Assembly: GCF_003340475.1 (NCBI RefSeq)
Contig: NZ_QBKA01000002.1
Span: forward strand, 753,501-817,500
Reading direction: 5' to 3'
Length of the DNA stretch: 64,000 nt
Origin: Alteripontixanthobacter maritimus
Lineage (GTDB): Bacteria > Pseudomonadota > Alphaproteobacteria > Sphingomonadales > Sphingomonadaceae
Of the stretch, positions 26,914 through 35,299 are shown piece by piece. Position 1 is the stretch's first letter. Each line of letters opens with the position of its first letter. The translations under genes were made by a program, and so were the position numbers. A model generated the notes under the pieces. The model saw only the letters and a program-made list of their open reading frames with translations. It was not told the origin of the DNA and ran no database searches.

Positions 26914-27624
26914 ATGGCACCGCAGGACACGGGTACCTATGTGACGAATATGGATTTCGGCCATCTTTTCGAATTGATGCTGGGGGCGCTCCGCGATATT
27001 CCGCGGTCCGGCCTGATGATTGGGGCATTGGCGGCGGTAATCTTCAGCTGGATTGGCGCGGCCATGGCGCGCAAGCGAGTACCGTTCGGGCGGCTTATCT
27101 CTTCGCTCAGCACATTGTGCCTGCTTGGAATACTGGCAGCCATTGTTTTGCAACTATCGCGCTTCGACCCGGCATTCGATCTTTCCTTCCCGCAGATCGG
27201 TCTGGCGGAACAGGTGGTGGAAGGCGGAGAGACCCGTGTGCCCTTGGCGGCCGATGGCCATTTCTGGCTGACGGCGAACGTAAACGGCCAACCCACCGAA
27301 TTTTTGATCGACACTGGTGCCACTCTGACCGGGCTGTCCGCCAACGCAGCCAATGCTGCCGGACTGGTACCGCGTTCGGGTGGTTTGCCGGTCCGTATCC
27401 AGACTGCGAACGGCGTTATTGCCGCTGATCTCACTACGATCGACGAATTGCGCTTCGGCAATGTGGTGGCGCGGGGGCTGGACGCAGTTATTGCGCCCAA
27501 TCTGGCGGATAAGAACGTAATCGGCATGAACCTGCTGTCGCGGCTGGCCAGCTGGCGCGTGGAAGGCAACGTGCTTATCCTCGTGCCGAACAATCCCCAG
27601 CCAGCATTGGAAGCGGGCGGCTAA
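26914..27624 (+). CDS. Membrane-anchored clan AA aspartic protease (TIGR02281-like)
   Basis: A 236-residue protein with two N-terminal membrane spans (about 33-52 and 65-86) and a retropepsin-like domain from about 110. The catalytic motif is DTGAT in FLIDTGATLTGLSANAANAAG; the later flap-like VRIQTANGVI and the closing NVIGMNLLSRLASWRVEG are typical of the alphaproteobacterial TIGR02281 family. The protease domain should face the periplasm. Physiological target unknown. Starts at 26914 (ATG), 26941 (GTG) and 26950 (ATG) are possible. It lies just after the ergothioneine genes but with a short gap. Confidence 0.88.
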   Translation: MAPQDTGTYVTNMDFGHLFELMLGALRDIPRSGLMIGALAAVIFSWIGAAMARKRVPFGRLISSLSTLCLLGILAAIVLQLSRFDPAFDLSFPQIGLAEQVVEGGETRVPLAADGHFWLTANVNGQPTEFLIDTGATLTGLSANAANAAGLVPRSGGLPVRIQTANGVIAADLTTIDELRFGNVVARGLDAVIAPNLADKNVIGMNLLSRLASWRVEGNVLILVPNNPQPALEAGG

Positions 27625-27646
27625 GCCGTTTGACGCTGCTCCGGCA

Positions 27647-28450
27647 GTGTTTAAGGCAATCGCCATGGATCCGCGCGACACATCCGCGCCCGAGACACGG
27701 GCGCAAACGCTTCCTGCACCGCCGACGCTTGCAGAGTTGCTGCTTACCACACCCGTCGCGCTGTTCCTCGATTTCGACGGGACGCTGGTGGAGATTGCAG
27801 ACACTCCCGATACGATCGAAGTGCCCGGTGAACTGGGGCCCCGGTTGCGCCTTTTGGCATCGCGGATGGACGGCAGGCTGGCGATTGTTTCAGGCCGCTC
27901 TATTGATGATATTGCCACTCACTTCGACAGCGAAGGGCTGGCACGCGCAGGTTCGCACGGAGCGAGCCGCTTTGCTGCCGATGGCGCACGCTTGGGGGAA
28001 GAGCCTGCCGGGCTGGACGACGATACAGTCCAACTCCTCACCGCTTATGCCGATAAGACCGGCTGCCATCTTGAGCGAAAGTCGCACGGTGCAGCGCTGC
28101 ATTTCAGGCAGGTCCCGGAAGCAGGCGATGCGGCTATTGCGTTTGCAACCGAACTGGCCCGCCGCAAGGGCTTGGATGTGAAGACCGGCAAGGCCGTGAT
28201 CGAACTGGTGCAGCGGGGCGCGACCAAGGCTGCGGCAGTAACTGCCTTCATGGCGACCGAGCCGTTCAAAGGCGCAACGCCCATATTCATTGGGGACGAC
28301 GTGACCGATGAGGACGGGTTTCGTTCGGCTACAGCGCATGGCGGGTTCGGAATACTTGTCGGTAACCGCGATGGCAGCGCCGCGCGTTATGCTTTGCCCA
28401 ATGTGCCGTCCGTGCATGACTGGCTGACTATGTGGAGCGATGCCAAGTGA
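27647..28450 (+). CDS. otsB: Trehalose-6-phosphate phosphatase OtsB
   Basis: A 267-residue HAD-superfamily phosphatase that makes trehalose from trehalose-6-phosphate. HAD motif I is FLDFDGTLVEIADTPD, and motif IV is FIGDDVTDEDGF with the two acidic metal ligands; the trehalose-phosphatase cap lies between, with SGRSIDDIATHF as motif II. It is the first gene of the otsB-GH15-otsA set. Its TGA overlaps the GTG start of the GH15 gene. Confidence 0.95.
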   Translation: MFKAIAMDPRDTSAPETRAQTLPAPPTLAELLLTTPVALFLDFDGTLVEIADTPDTIEVPGELGPRLRLLASRMDGRLAIVSGRSIDDIATHFDSEGLARAGSHGASRFAADGARLGEEPAGLDDDTVQLLTAYADKTGCHLERKSHGAALHFRQVPEAGDAAIAFATELARRKGLDVKTGKAVIELVQRGATKAAAVTAFMATEPFKGATPIFIGDDVTDEDGFRSATAHGGFGILVGNRDGSAARYALPNVPSVHDWLTMWSDAK

Positions 28451-30261
28451 CGACTGCTGAAAACTTCGAACAGTCGCTGGAGCTATGGCCGGTGGGCAAT
28501 TGCCAGGTCAGTGCGCTGGTGGACCGGCGGGGCGGCTTCGTTTGGGGTTGTGTTCCCCGGGTGGACGGTGATCCGGTGTTCTGCGCGCTGATGAACGAAC
28601 ATGAGCAGGACGAGGGCGTCTGGCGGTTCGAGATCGCTGGGCAGACCCGTGTGCATCAGTATTACGAACGAAATACCGCCATCCTTGTGACGGAGTTGCA
28701 CGCGGAAGATGGCAGCGCGGTCGAAATACGTGACTTTGCACCGCGTTACGAAAGAAGTGGCCGGATGTACCGCCCGGTGGCCTATGCGCGCATCATCCGG
28801 CCATTGTCGGGTACACCGCGCATTCGCGTCGTCCTTAAACCGATGCACGGTTACGGCGAGAAGCTTGCGCCAACCACCAACGGCACCAACCACATGCGTT
28901 TCCTGGTCGGAGCGCAGGCGATGCGCCTCAGCACGGATGCGTCGATCGGGTACGTTCTGGAAGATCGCTTCTACAGGCTGGAGCAGGACCAGCACTTTTT
29001 CCTCGGCCCGGACGAGCCGTTCAGCGGCAATTTGCGTAGTGAAGTGCGCCGGATGGAGCAATCCACGGCGCGCTACTGGAAGCTGTGGGTGCGAGGGCTG
29101 CACATTCCGCTTGAATGGCAGGAGGAGGTCATCCGCTGCGCCATCACGCTGAAGCTGTGCCAGCACGAGGAAACCGGTGCGATCGTGGCCGCGCTCACGA
29201 CGTCCGTGCCCGAAGCGCCCGGTAGCGAGCGGAACTGGGATTACCGCTATTGCTGGATTCGCGACAGCTATTACACGGTACAGGCCCTGAACCGGCTGGG
29301 TGCGCTCGATGTGCTGGAGAAGTATCTCGCTTACTTGCGCAATATCGTGGACGATGCGCGCGGCGGGCAGATTCAGCCGCTTTATTCGGTGATGGGGGAA
29401 GGCGAACTGGAAGAAGGTTTTGCCAGCCACCTATCAGGCTATCGCGGCATGGGGCCGGTGCGGGTCGGTAACGCAGCCTACAAACAGATCCAGCACGATT
29501 GCTATGGCCAGATCGTTCTGCCGACAGCGCAGGGGTTCTTCGACACCCGCTTGCTCCGCATGGCCGACGACGGTGACTTTGCCAGCCTTGAAGAAGTCGG
29601 CGAGATGGCATGGAAGATGCACGATCAGCCCGATGCCGGGTTGTGGGAATTCCGCACGCGGCAGGAAGTACACACCTATTCCGCCGTGATGAGCTGGGCC
29701 GCTTGCGACCGGCTGGCCAATGTCGCCAGCCGCCTTGGCAAAGATGAACGTTGCGAATTCTGGAACACGCGTGCCGATGCCATTCGCGCGACTATCGAAG
29801 ATAAGGCTTGGAAGAAAAACGGCTCTGAATTCGGGGGGCATTACGGCGCCAGCTTCGAAAGCGATTACCTTGATGCCAGCCTGCTGCAAATGGTCGAACT
29901 GCGTTTCCTGAAGCCGGACGATCCGCGCTTCCAATCCACCTTTACGGCCATCGAACAGACGCTGCGCCGCGGCGAACATATGCTTCGTTACGCAAGCGAA
30001 GATGATTTCGGGCTGCCCGAGACCGCTTTCAACGTATGCACCTTCTGGCTGATAGAGGCGCTGCACCTGGTCGGCCGCGACGAGGAAGCACGCGGGCTGT
30101 TTGCAGCCATGCTCGGCCATTCCACCCAAAGCGGGCTATTATCGGAAGACCTGGACTTCACCACCGGTGAGCTGTGGGGGAACTTCCCCCAGACCTACTC
30201 GCTGGTAGGTGTAATCAACTGCGCCGGACTGTTGTCCAAGCCATGGAGCGAAGTCCGCTGA
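28447..30261 (+). CDS. Glycoside hydrolase family 15 protein (glucoamylase/trehalase-like)
   Basis: A 604-residue cytosolic protein with an N-terminal beta-sandwich (about 10-230) and an (alpha/alpha)6 barrel. GH15 blocks are clear: RNWDYRYCWIRD at 262-273, LWEFR with Glu401 as probable general acid, and GELWGNFPQTYS with Glu575 as probable base. No signal peptide. GH15 members include glucoamylases, glucodextranases and bacterial trehalases. Its position between otsB and otsA, with both junctions overlapping, argues for a role in trehalose or linked glucan turnover. Start: GTG at 28447, which overlaps the otsB stop. Confidence 0.92.
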   Translation: MTTAENFEQSLELWPVGNCQVSALVDRRGGFVWGCVPRVDGDPVFCALMNEHEQDEGVWRFEIAGQTRVHQYYERNTAILVTELHAEDGSAVEIRDFAPRYERSGRMYRPVAYARIIRPLSGTPRIRVVLKPMHGYGEKLAPTTNGTNHMRFLVGAQAMRLSTDASIGYVLEDRFYRLEQDQHFFLGPDEPFSGNLRSEVRRMEQSTARYWKLWVRGLHIPLEWQEEVIRCAITLKLCQHEETGAIVAALTTSVPEAPGSERNWDYRYCWIRDSYYTVQALNRLGALDVLEKYLAYLRNIVDDARGGQIQPLYSVMGEGELEEGFASHLSGYRGMGPVRVGNAAYKQIQHDCYGQIVLPTAQGFFDTRLLRMADDGDFASLEEVGEMAWKMHDQPDAGLWEFRTRQEVHTYSAVMSWAACDRLANVASRLGKDERCEFWNTRADAIRATIEDKAWKKNGSEFGGHYGASFESDYLDASLLQMVELRFLKPDDPRFQSTFTAIEQTLRRGEHMLRYASEDDFGLPETAFNVCTFWLIEALHLVGRDEEARGLFAAMLGHSTQSGLLSEDLDFTTGELWGNFPQTYSLVGVINCAGLLSKPWSEVR

Positions 30262-31661
30262 GCCGTCTGGTCGTTATATCCAACCGCGTCGCCGTACCCA
30301 AGGCGCGCGGCGTTGCGGGCGCGCAAGGCGGTCTGTCCGGTGCGCTGAATTCGACGCTCAAGAAACATGGCGGTATCTGGTTCGGTTGGTCGGGCGAGGC
30401 AAGCGAGCAGAATGGTAGCGGTGGGGATGGGGGCAACATCAACATGCAACGCCATGACGGCGTAACCACTGCCACGATCGACCTGACGCAGCAGGAGGTG
30501 GAGGAATATTACAACGGCTATGCCAATTCCACACTATGGCCGTTGTTTCACTACCGCATCGACCTTGCCGAATACGAACGCGAGTTCGCCAAGGGGTATG
30601 AGCGCGTTAACGAACGTTTCGCCGAAAGCGTCTGCCCGCTGATCGAACCGGACGATCACGTCTGGGTGCATGATTACCATCTGCTGCCACTGGGCGAGCG
30701 TTTGAAATCACGCGGGCTGAACAACCGCATGGGCTTCTTCCTCCACACGCCGTGGCCGCCGACGCGGCTGTTCGTCAGCCTGCCGTTTCATGAGCGGTTG
30801 GTGGATTCCATGCTGCATTACGACCTGATCGGTTTTCAGACGGGCGAATGGCTGGAGAGTTTCCTGCATTACTGCCGCAAAGAACTGAACGCCAACGTGG
30901 ACGAGGACAGCGGCCGGATCGAACTGAACGGGCGCGTCACCCATGCCCGCGCCTATCCCATCGGGATCGACTACAACCACGTTCTGGCACAATGCGACAC
31001 GCAAGAGGCGCGCGCGGCAGGCGAGCGGTTGCTGGCCAGCACCCGCGACCGCACCGCAATGATCGGGGTGGACCGGCTGGATTATTCCAAGGGACTGCCC
31101 GAACGGCTCGACGGTATCAGCCGCTTTTTCGACACCTATCCGGACCGTGTGGGCGACCTGGTCTTCATCCAGATCGCCCCTCCCAGCCGTGAGGATGTGG
31201 ACAGTTACCAGCGTATCCGGGCCGAACTGGAACAGAAGACAGGCCAGATCAACGGCGCGCGTTCGGAAGTGGATATGGTCCCCATCCGCTACGTCAATAA
31301 AGGGCATTCGCTCGCGGATTTGTGCGGCTTCTACCGCGCTTCGAAGATCGGGCTAGTCACTCCGCTGCGAGATGGAATGAACCTGGTGGCAAAAGAATAC
31401 GTTGCGGCTCAGGACCCTGCCGATCCGGGCGTGCTGATCCTGTCACGTTTTGCTGGCGCGGCCCAGCAACTGACGGACGCGGTGCTGGTAAACCCGCACA
31501 GTCCCGACGATATCAGTCATGCCATTCGCGTGGCGCTCGATATGGGGCTGGAGGAACGCAAGGAACGGCACGCCAAGATGTTGGTCACGGTGAAGGACGA
31601 CAATGTTCAGGAATGGACCGCCAACTTCACGCGCGATCTTGCCGAAGTGCGGCTCGACTGA
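30243..31661 (+). CDS. otsA: Alpha,alpha-trehalose-phosphate synthase OtsA (UDP-forming)
   Basis: A 472-residue GT20 glycosyltransferase that joins UDP-glucose and glucose-6-phosphate. Visible blocks: RLVVISNRVAVPKARG and QGGLSGAL at the N-terminus, HDYHLLPLGERL, FFLHTPWPPTRLF, GVDRLDYSKGLPERL and, near the end, LRDGMNLVAKEYVAAQ. The ATG at 30243 gives the standard start and overlaps the GH15 gene by 19 bases; an open frame to 30174 is rejected. With OtsB two genes upstream it forms a complete trehalose pathway, usually induced by osmotic or heat stress. Confidence 0.96.
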   Translation: MERSPLSRLVVISNRVAVPKARGVAGAQGGLSGALNSTLKKHGGIWFGWSGEASEQNGSGGDGGNINMQRHDGVTTATIDLTQQEVEEYYNGYANSTLWPLFHYRIDLAEYEREFAKGYERVNERFAESVCPLIEPDDHVWVHDYHLLPLGERLKSRGLNNRMGFFLHTPWPPTRLFVSLPFHERLVDSMLHYDLIGFQTGEWLESFLHYCRKELNANVDEDSGRIELNGRVTHARAYPIGIDYNHVLAQCDTQEARAAGERLLASTRDRTAMIGVDRLDYSKGLPERLDGISRFFDTYPDRVGDLVFIQIAPPSREDVDSYQRIRAELEQKTGQINGARSEVDMVPIRYVNKGHSLADLCGFYRASKIGLVTPLRDGMNLVAKEYVAAQDPADPGVLILSRFAGAAQQLTDAVLVNPHSPDDISHAIRVALDMGLEERKERHAKMLVTVKDDNVQEWTANFTRDLAEVRLD

Positions 31662-31669
31662 CGACGCGT

Positions 31670-31703
31670 GGCAAACCGCAGCGGTCACGACCGTTGCTTT
31701 GCC
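31670..31703. terminator. Bidirectional hairpin between otsA and the response regulator
   Basis: GGCAAA (31670-31675) pairs with TTTGCC (31698-31703), and inside GCGGTC faces GACCGT with one mismatch. It sits exactly between the two convergent stop codons. No strong T-run is present on either side, so termination may be weak. Confidence 0.5.
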
Positions 31704-32168
31704 TTAACAGTAGCGGCGTTGCTGGGTGGTGACGGTCCGCCTGGGGCCCGAATTTAAGGCTGCCATGTAATCGCGCAGATCCCGATGCTTCGGCCCCTCC
31801 GCCGCAGTGGCCAGCACTTGCCGGACTTTCAGTTTCAGGAACATCGCGTCGAAGGGTTTGCGGATATAGTCCTGCGCGCCGTTGTAGCGCGCCTGTTCCT
31901 CGTCCCGTGCGCCGGTCATCGCGGTGAACATGATAATGGGCAGGTCGTACAGTTTCTGGTCGCCGCGAATGTCACGCATGACCTGGGTGCCGCTCATCCC
32001 CGGCATATCGTGGTCCAACAACAATAGATCGGGACGGCGACGACTGAGCAGTTGCAGCGCGTCGGGCCCGCTCGTCACCCACCCGCATGCATGGCCGGCC
32101 GCAATCAGCACGTCCGACGCAAGTTCTGCGATAATTTCGTCGTCATCCACGATCAGGATGTATGCCAT
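31704..32168 (-). CDS. Single-domain response regulator
   Basis: A 154-residue CheY-like receiver. Acidic pocket DDD at residues 8-10, phospho-acceptor Asp52 in LLLLDHDMPGMSG, conserved Thr in IIMFTAMTG and Lys in YIRKPF. The last 30 residues are basic and have no recognisable output domain, so it probably acts by protein contact, or as a phosphorelay intermediate. No histidine kinase lies nearby; its partner is unknown. The ATG at 32168 is the natural start, and the longer frame (to 32333) overlaps the phosphatase gene. Confidence 0.92.
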   Translation of the reverse strand: MAYILIVDDDEIIAELASDVLIAAGHACGWVTSGPDALQLLSRRRPDLLLLDHDMPGMSGTQVMRDIRGDQKLYDLPIIMFTAMTGARDEEQARYNGAQDYIRKPFDAMFLKLKVRQVLATAAEGPKHRDLRDYMAALNSGPRRTVTTQQRRYC

Positions 32169-32319
32169 CGGTTGCTCTTTCAGTTCAGTGCAAGGCTGAT
32201 GTAGCGTAACAGGGCGAAGCGCCTGGAAACGCCCGACTAGGGATAATTGCGCAGTGCGCACGACAGCGATCAAGATCGGGTGGTTGTGCTGGGCTGGGCA
32301 GGGTGGCACAGGATAACCC

Positions 32320-33108
32320 ATGCCATCCCCCAACTTTATCCCGACGACCGGGGTTCACAATTTCCGCGATTATGGCGGTTACGCCGCTGGTGCAGGGGGT
32401 AGGGTGAAGCGCGGCTTGCTTTACCGCTCGGGCCAGCATTCCACTGCAAGCGACGCCGATCTTGCAAAGGTCGCCGATGCTGGACTGGCTACCGTTATCG
32501 ATCTTCGCGGACCGAGCGAACGCGCGGCCAATGTCTGTCGCCGTCCCGCCGGGTTCGACGCCCAGGTGCTGTTCCACGACGGCGAGACCAGCAGCCGTGC
32601 TCCGCATGAAGCCGCAGGCAGCGGCGAATTCGATGCTGGCGTGGCACGCCAGCGAATGATTGCGCTGTATGACCGGATGCCGACCAATCCGGCGATGGTA
32701 GCTATGTTCTCACGCTATTTCGAAGCGTTGGCCGAACAAGCTGAGGGGGTGGCCGCGCCTAGTCTTGTACATTGTTTCGCAGGCAAGGATCGCACCGGCG
32801 TCGCCGCGGCGCTGCTGCACCGCGCGCTCGGCGTGCATGACGATGATGCGATGGCGGATTATCTTCTCACCAATGACGCGCCGACGATGCATGTTCTCGT
32901 CGATCAGGCGTCCGATGGCCTCCGCGCGCGCTGGGGCGGCCTGTCGGATGCAGATTTGCGCGTCATCCTGTCAGTCGAAGAAGCCTATCTTGCGCAGGCC
33001 TATAGCCGAATGACGGCTGAAAGCGGTTCCATCGACGCCTATATGGAACAGGTGCTGGGTGTGGACGATACGATGCGCGAACAATTGCGCGCCCGCTATC
33101 TCGACTGA
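32320..33108 (+). CDS. Tyrosine/serine protein phosphatase family protein (PTP-like)
   Basis: A 262-residue protein of the Y_phosphatase3 type. The N-terminal GVHNFRDYGG and LLYRSGQ elements and the P-loop HCFAGKDRTG (Cys152 nucleophile, Arg158) are typical of this family, which includes mycobacterial PtpB and enzymes acting on phosphoinositides. The start ATG follows a stretch without a clear Shine-Dalgarno. It is divergent from the response regulator and shares no operon with other regulators. Confidence 0.9.
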   Translation: MPSPNFIPTTGVHNFRDYGGYAAGAGGRVKRGLLYRSGQHSTASDADLAKVADAGLATVIDLRGPSERAANVCRRPAGFDAQVLFHDGETSSRAPHEAAGSGEFDAGVARQRMIALYDRMPTNPAMVAMFSRYFEALAEQAEGVAAPSLVHCFAGKDRTGVAAALLHRALGVHDDDAMADYLLTNDAPTMHVLVDQASDGLRARWGGLSDADLRVILSVEEAYLAQAYSRMTAESGSIDAYMEQVLGVDDTMREQLRARYLD

Positions 33109-33187
33109 CAGACCCGGCCTTTAAACTGGCGGGCCTAAGCGCTAGCTTTCGTACATAGATTTTCACCCGGACCCGGATATATCGATT

Positions 33188-34165
33188 ATGGCTATTCATC
33201 GCACCAAAATGCTTATCATCGGCTCCGGCCCGGCGGGCCTCAGCGCGGCGATCTACGGTGCGCGCGCCATGATGGAACCGATCGTGGTGCAGGGCCTTCA
33301 GCCCGGCGGACAGCTGACGATCACCACCGATGTGGAAAACTATCCCGGGTTCAAGGACGTGGTTCAGGGCCCTTGGCTGATGCAGGAAATGCAGGCGCAG
33401 GCCGAACATGTCGGCACGCGGATGCTGTGGGACACGATCATGGACATCGATATCGCGGGCGGGCCTCCCTACCGGGCGATCGGCGATAGCGGCGACGAGT
33501 ATATCGGCGACACGCTGGTCATTGCGACCGGCGCGCAGGCAAAATGGCTGGGCGTACCGGGCGAACAGGAACTGGGCGGCAAGGGCGTGTCCGCCTGCGC
33601 CACATGCGACGGGTTCTTCTATCGCGGCAAGAAAGTCGTCGTGATCGGCGGCGGCAACACGGCTGTGGAAGAAGCGCTGTACCTTACCAACCACTCCGAC
33701 GACGTGACCCTGATCCATCGCCGCGACGAATTGCGTGCGGAGAAAATCCTGCAGGAACGCCTGTTTAAGTCCGACAAGATCAGCACGATCTGGAACAAGG
33801 CCGTGATCCGTTTCGAAGGCGATCCGGCAGCTGGCGGGCTGACCCACATTGTTATGCAGGACACGCAGACGGGCGAGGAAAGCACGTTGGATGCGGACGG
33901 AGCATTCGTCGCTATCGGCCACGCGCCTGCGACCGAACTGTTCAAAGGCAAGCTGCCAATGGACGATAACGGCTATCTGATCGTCGCGCCCGGCACACCG
34001 ATGACAGAACTGCCTGGCGTGTTCGCTTGCGGCGACGTGATGGACCACACCTATCGTCAGGCGGTTACAGCCGCAGGCACCGGCTGCATGGCCGCACTGG
34101 ATGCGGAACGTTTTGTCGCGACGCTGGAATTCGCCAAGATGGAATCAGCCGAAGCGGCGGAGTAG
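33188..34165 (+). CDS. trxB: Thioredoxin reductase TrxB
   Basis: A 325-residue NADPH-dependent flavoenzyme. FAD motif IIGSGPAGLSAAIYGARA, redox-active CATC at residues 137-140, NADPH motif VVVIGGGNTAVEEALYL, and a C-terminal FACGDVMDHTYRQAVTAAGTG for the second FAD contact. It keeps thioredoxin reduced in the cytosol. It stands alone, about 80 bases after the phosphatase gene. Confidence 0.97.
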   Translation: MAIHRTKMLIIGSGPAGLSAAIYGARAMMEPIVVQGLQPGGQLTITTDVENYPGFKDVVQGPWLMQEMQAQAEHVGTRMLWDTIMDIDIAGGPPYRAIGDSGDEYIGDTLVIATGAQAKWLGVPGEQELGGKGVSACATCDGFFYRGKKVVVIGGGNTAVEEALYLTNHSDDVTLIHRRDELRAEKILQERLFKSDKISTIWNKAVIRFEGDPAAGGLTHIVMQDTQTGEESTLDADGAFVAIGHAPATELFKGKLPMDDNGYLIVAPGTPMTELPGVFACGDVMDHTYRQAVTAAGTGCMAALDAERFVATLEFAKMESAEAAE

Positions 34166-34229
34166 TAGCTATCCGCCTTATCGGTGTTTCCAGGCTTGCT
34201 TTGGAACCTGTATCAGTACTCGGACAACG

Positions 34230-34667
34230 TCAGAATACCGCCAGCGCAGCTTTCACAACCAGCGCGATCAGTACTACACTCGACAGGGCGAACAGGATGA
34301 ACCGAACCAGCACCTTGTTGGCGGTCACTTGCACGATCGAATGGATCACGCGTAGTCCGACGTAAATCCAAGCCAATAGTGCGTTGAGCCCGTCACCCTG
34401 CCCGATCAGGATCAGCACCAGCGCAATGGCATAGAATACCGTCGGCGCTTCGTGCAGGTGGTTGTAATTATGCGCTTTCCACTGGACGTTGGCGGGCAAC
34501 TGGTGATCGAGCGAGGCAGCAGGGTCGCGCGCGATACTGTCCGCATCCACATTCAGCCGGGTCATCGCTGGAATCCGCGTGGCATACATCCACGCCCACA
34601 TCACCATGGTCCAGATAGTCAGCGCGACGATCGGCTGGAACATCTGGGATTCGATAACGCCGTTCAT
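34230..34667 (-). CDS. MAPEG-family membrane protein (copy 1)
   Basis: A 145-residue integral membrane protein with four hydrophobic helices. The MAPEG pattern is visible in the RIPAMTRLN loop, NYNHLHEAPTVFYAIALVLIL and LLAWIYVGLRVIHSIVQVT. Eukaryotic MAPEG proteins are glutathione transferases or leukotriene synthases; bacterial ones are largely uncharacterised and may use glutathione. The ATG at 34667 is the natural start and overlaps the stop of the second copy (ATGA), so the pair is coupled. The ORF extended to 34829 is only frame overrun. Confidence 0.88.
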   Translation of the reverse strand: MNGVIESQMFQPIVALTIWTMVMWAWMYATRIPAMTRLNVDADSIARDPAASLDHQLPANVQWKAHNYNHLHEAPTVFYAIALVLILIGQGDGLNALLAWIYVGLRVIHSIVQVTANKVLVRFILFALSSVVLIALVVKAALAVF

Positions 34668-35113
34668 CAGATTGCCCCCGGGTCGTGAAACAGTGTCGCC
34701 ATGACGGCGCGTATGGCCAGCACGACAAGCGCCAGTGACGATGCGAAAAACAGCAGGAAGCGGATTTTGACGATATTGACCGTCGCCTGCCAGATCGAAT
34801 GCACGATCCGGAACGCGACGTAGATCCATGCCAGCAACACGTCGAACCCGGTCGCGCCCATGATCGCCAGGATAATCGCAGCCGCATAGAACACGGTCGG
34901 CTGCTCCATAAGGTGCGCATAATTATGCGCCGGCCAGTTTGCCTTATCCGGCAACACACCTTCCAGATCCTGCCCGCGTCCGCCGGGCTTTGCCGTTGCC
35001 ACACCGCTGCCGAGCTTTGCCATCGCGGGAAAGCGCGTAAACATGATCCAGAACATCATTACAATCGACCATGCCACCAGAACGGCCGCCGGTGCGAGCA
35101 TTTGCGCTTGCAT
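34667..35113 (-). CDS. MAPEG-family membrane protein (copy 2)
   Basis: A 148-residue paralogue of the next gene, with four hydrophobic helices and the same core: RFPAMAKLG, NYAHLMEQPTVFYAAAIILAI and LLAWIYVAFRIVHSIWQATVN. A GAGGTG Shine-Dalgarno precedes the ATG at 35113. It is the first gene of the pair. The two copies share motif order but are clearly diverged, so the duplication is old. Possible hetero-oligomer with the partner, since MAPEG enzymes are trimers. Confidence 0.88.
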   Translation of the reverse strand: MQAQMLAPAAVLVAWSIVMMFWIMFTRFPAMAKLGSGVATAKPGGRGQDLEGVLPDKANWPAHNYAHLMEQPTVFYAAAIILAIMGATGFDVLLAWIYVAFRIVHSIWQATVNIVKIRFLLFFASSLALVVLAIRAVMATLFHDPGAI

Positions 35114-35264
35114 TGAATTCACCTCGTTACCCCATTGTCTGAATCGTTGATGGCGCGCCGGGTGGCTGGTTGTCAAAAACAACCTGTTCTGTCTTGTGTG
35201 TAAATCGCACAGGCAACCGCCGCAGGACCGTCTTGCAGTGCCGGTGCATTATCCTATGTGCACG

Positions 35265-35276
35265 CAAATGCATTTG
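35265..35276. repeat. Perfect 12-base palindrome upstream of the carboxynorspermidine dehydrogenase gene
   Basis: CAAATGCATTTG is self-complementary. A second dyad, GTGCA/TGCAC, spans 35244-35263 just to its left. Both lie in the divergent gap between the MAPEG pair and the polyamine block, 24-56 bases before the ATG at 35300, so they could be an operator. No known factor is assigned. Confidence 0.4.
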
Positions 35277-35299
35277 GCCAAAGTTCGGAGAGCATACCC

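Noticed and set aside
32963-34048. A 361-codon minus-strand frame opposite trxB
   Set aside because: Arises from antisense of the trxB codons; no ribosome site and no domain.
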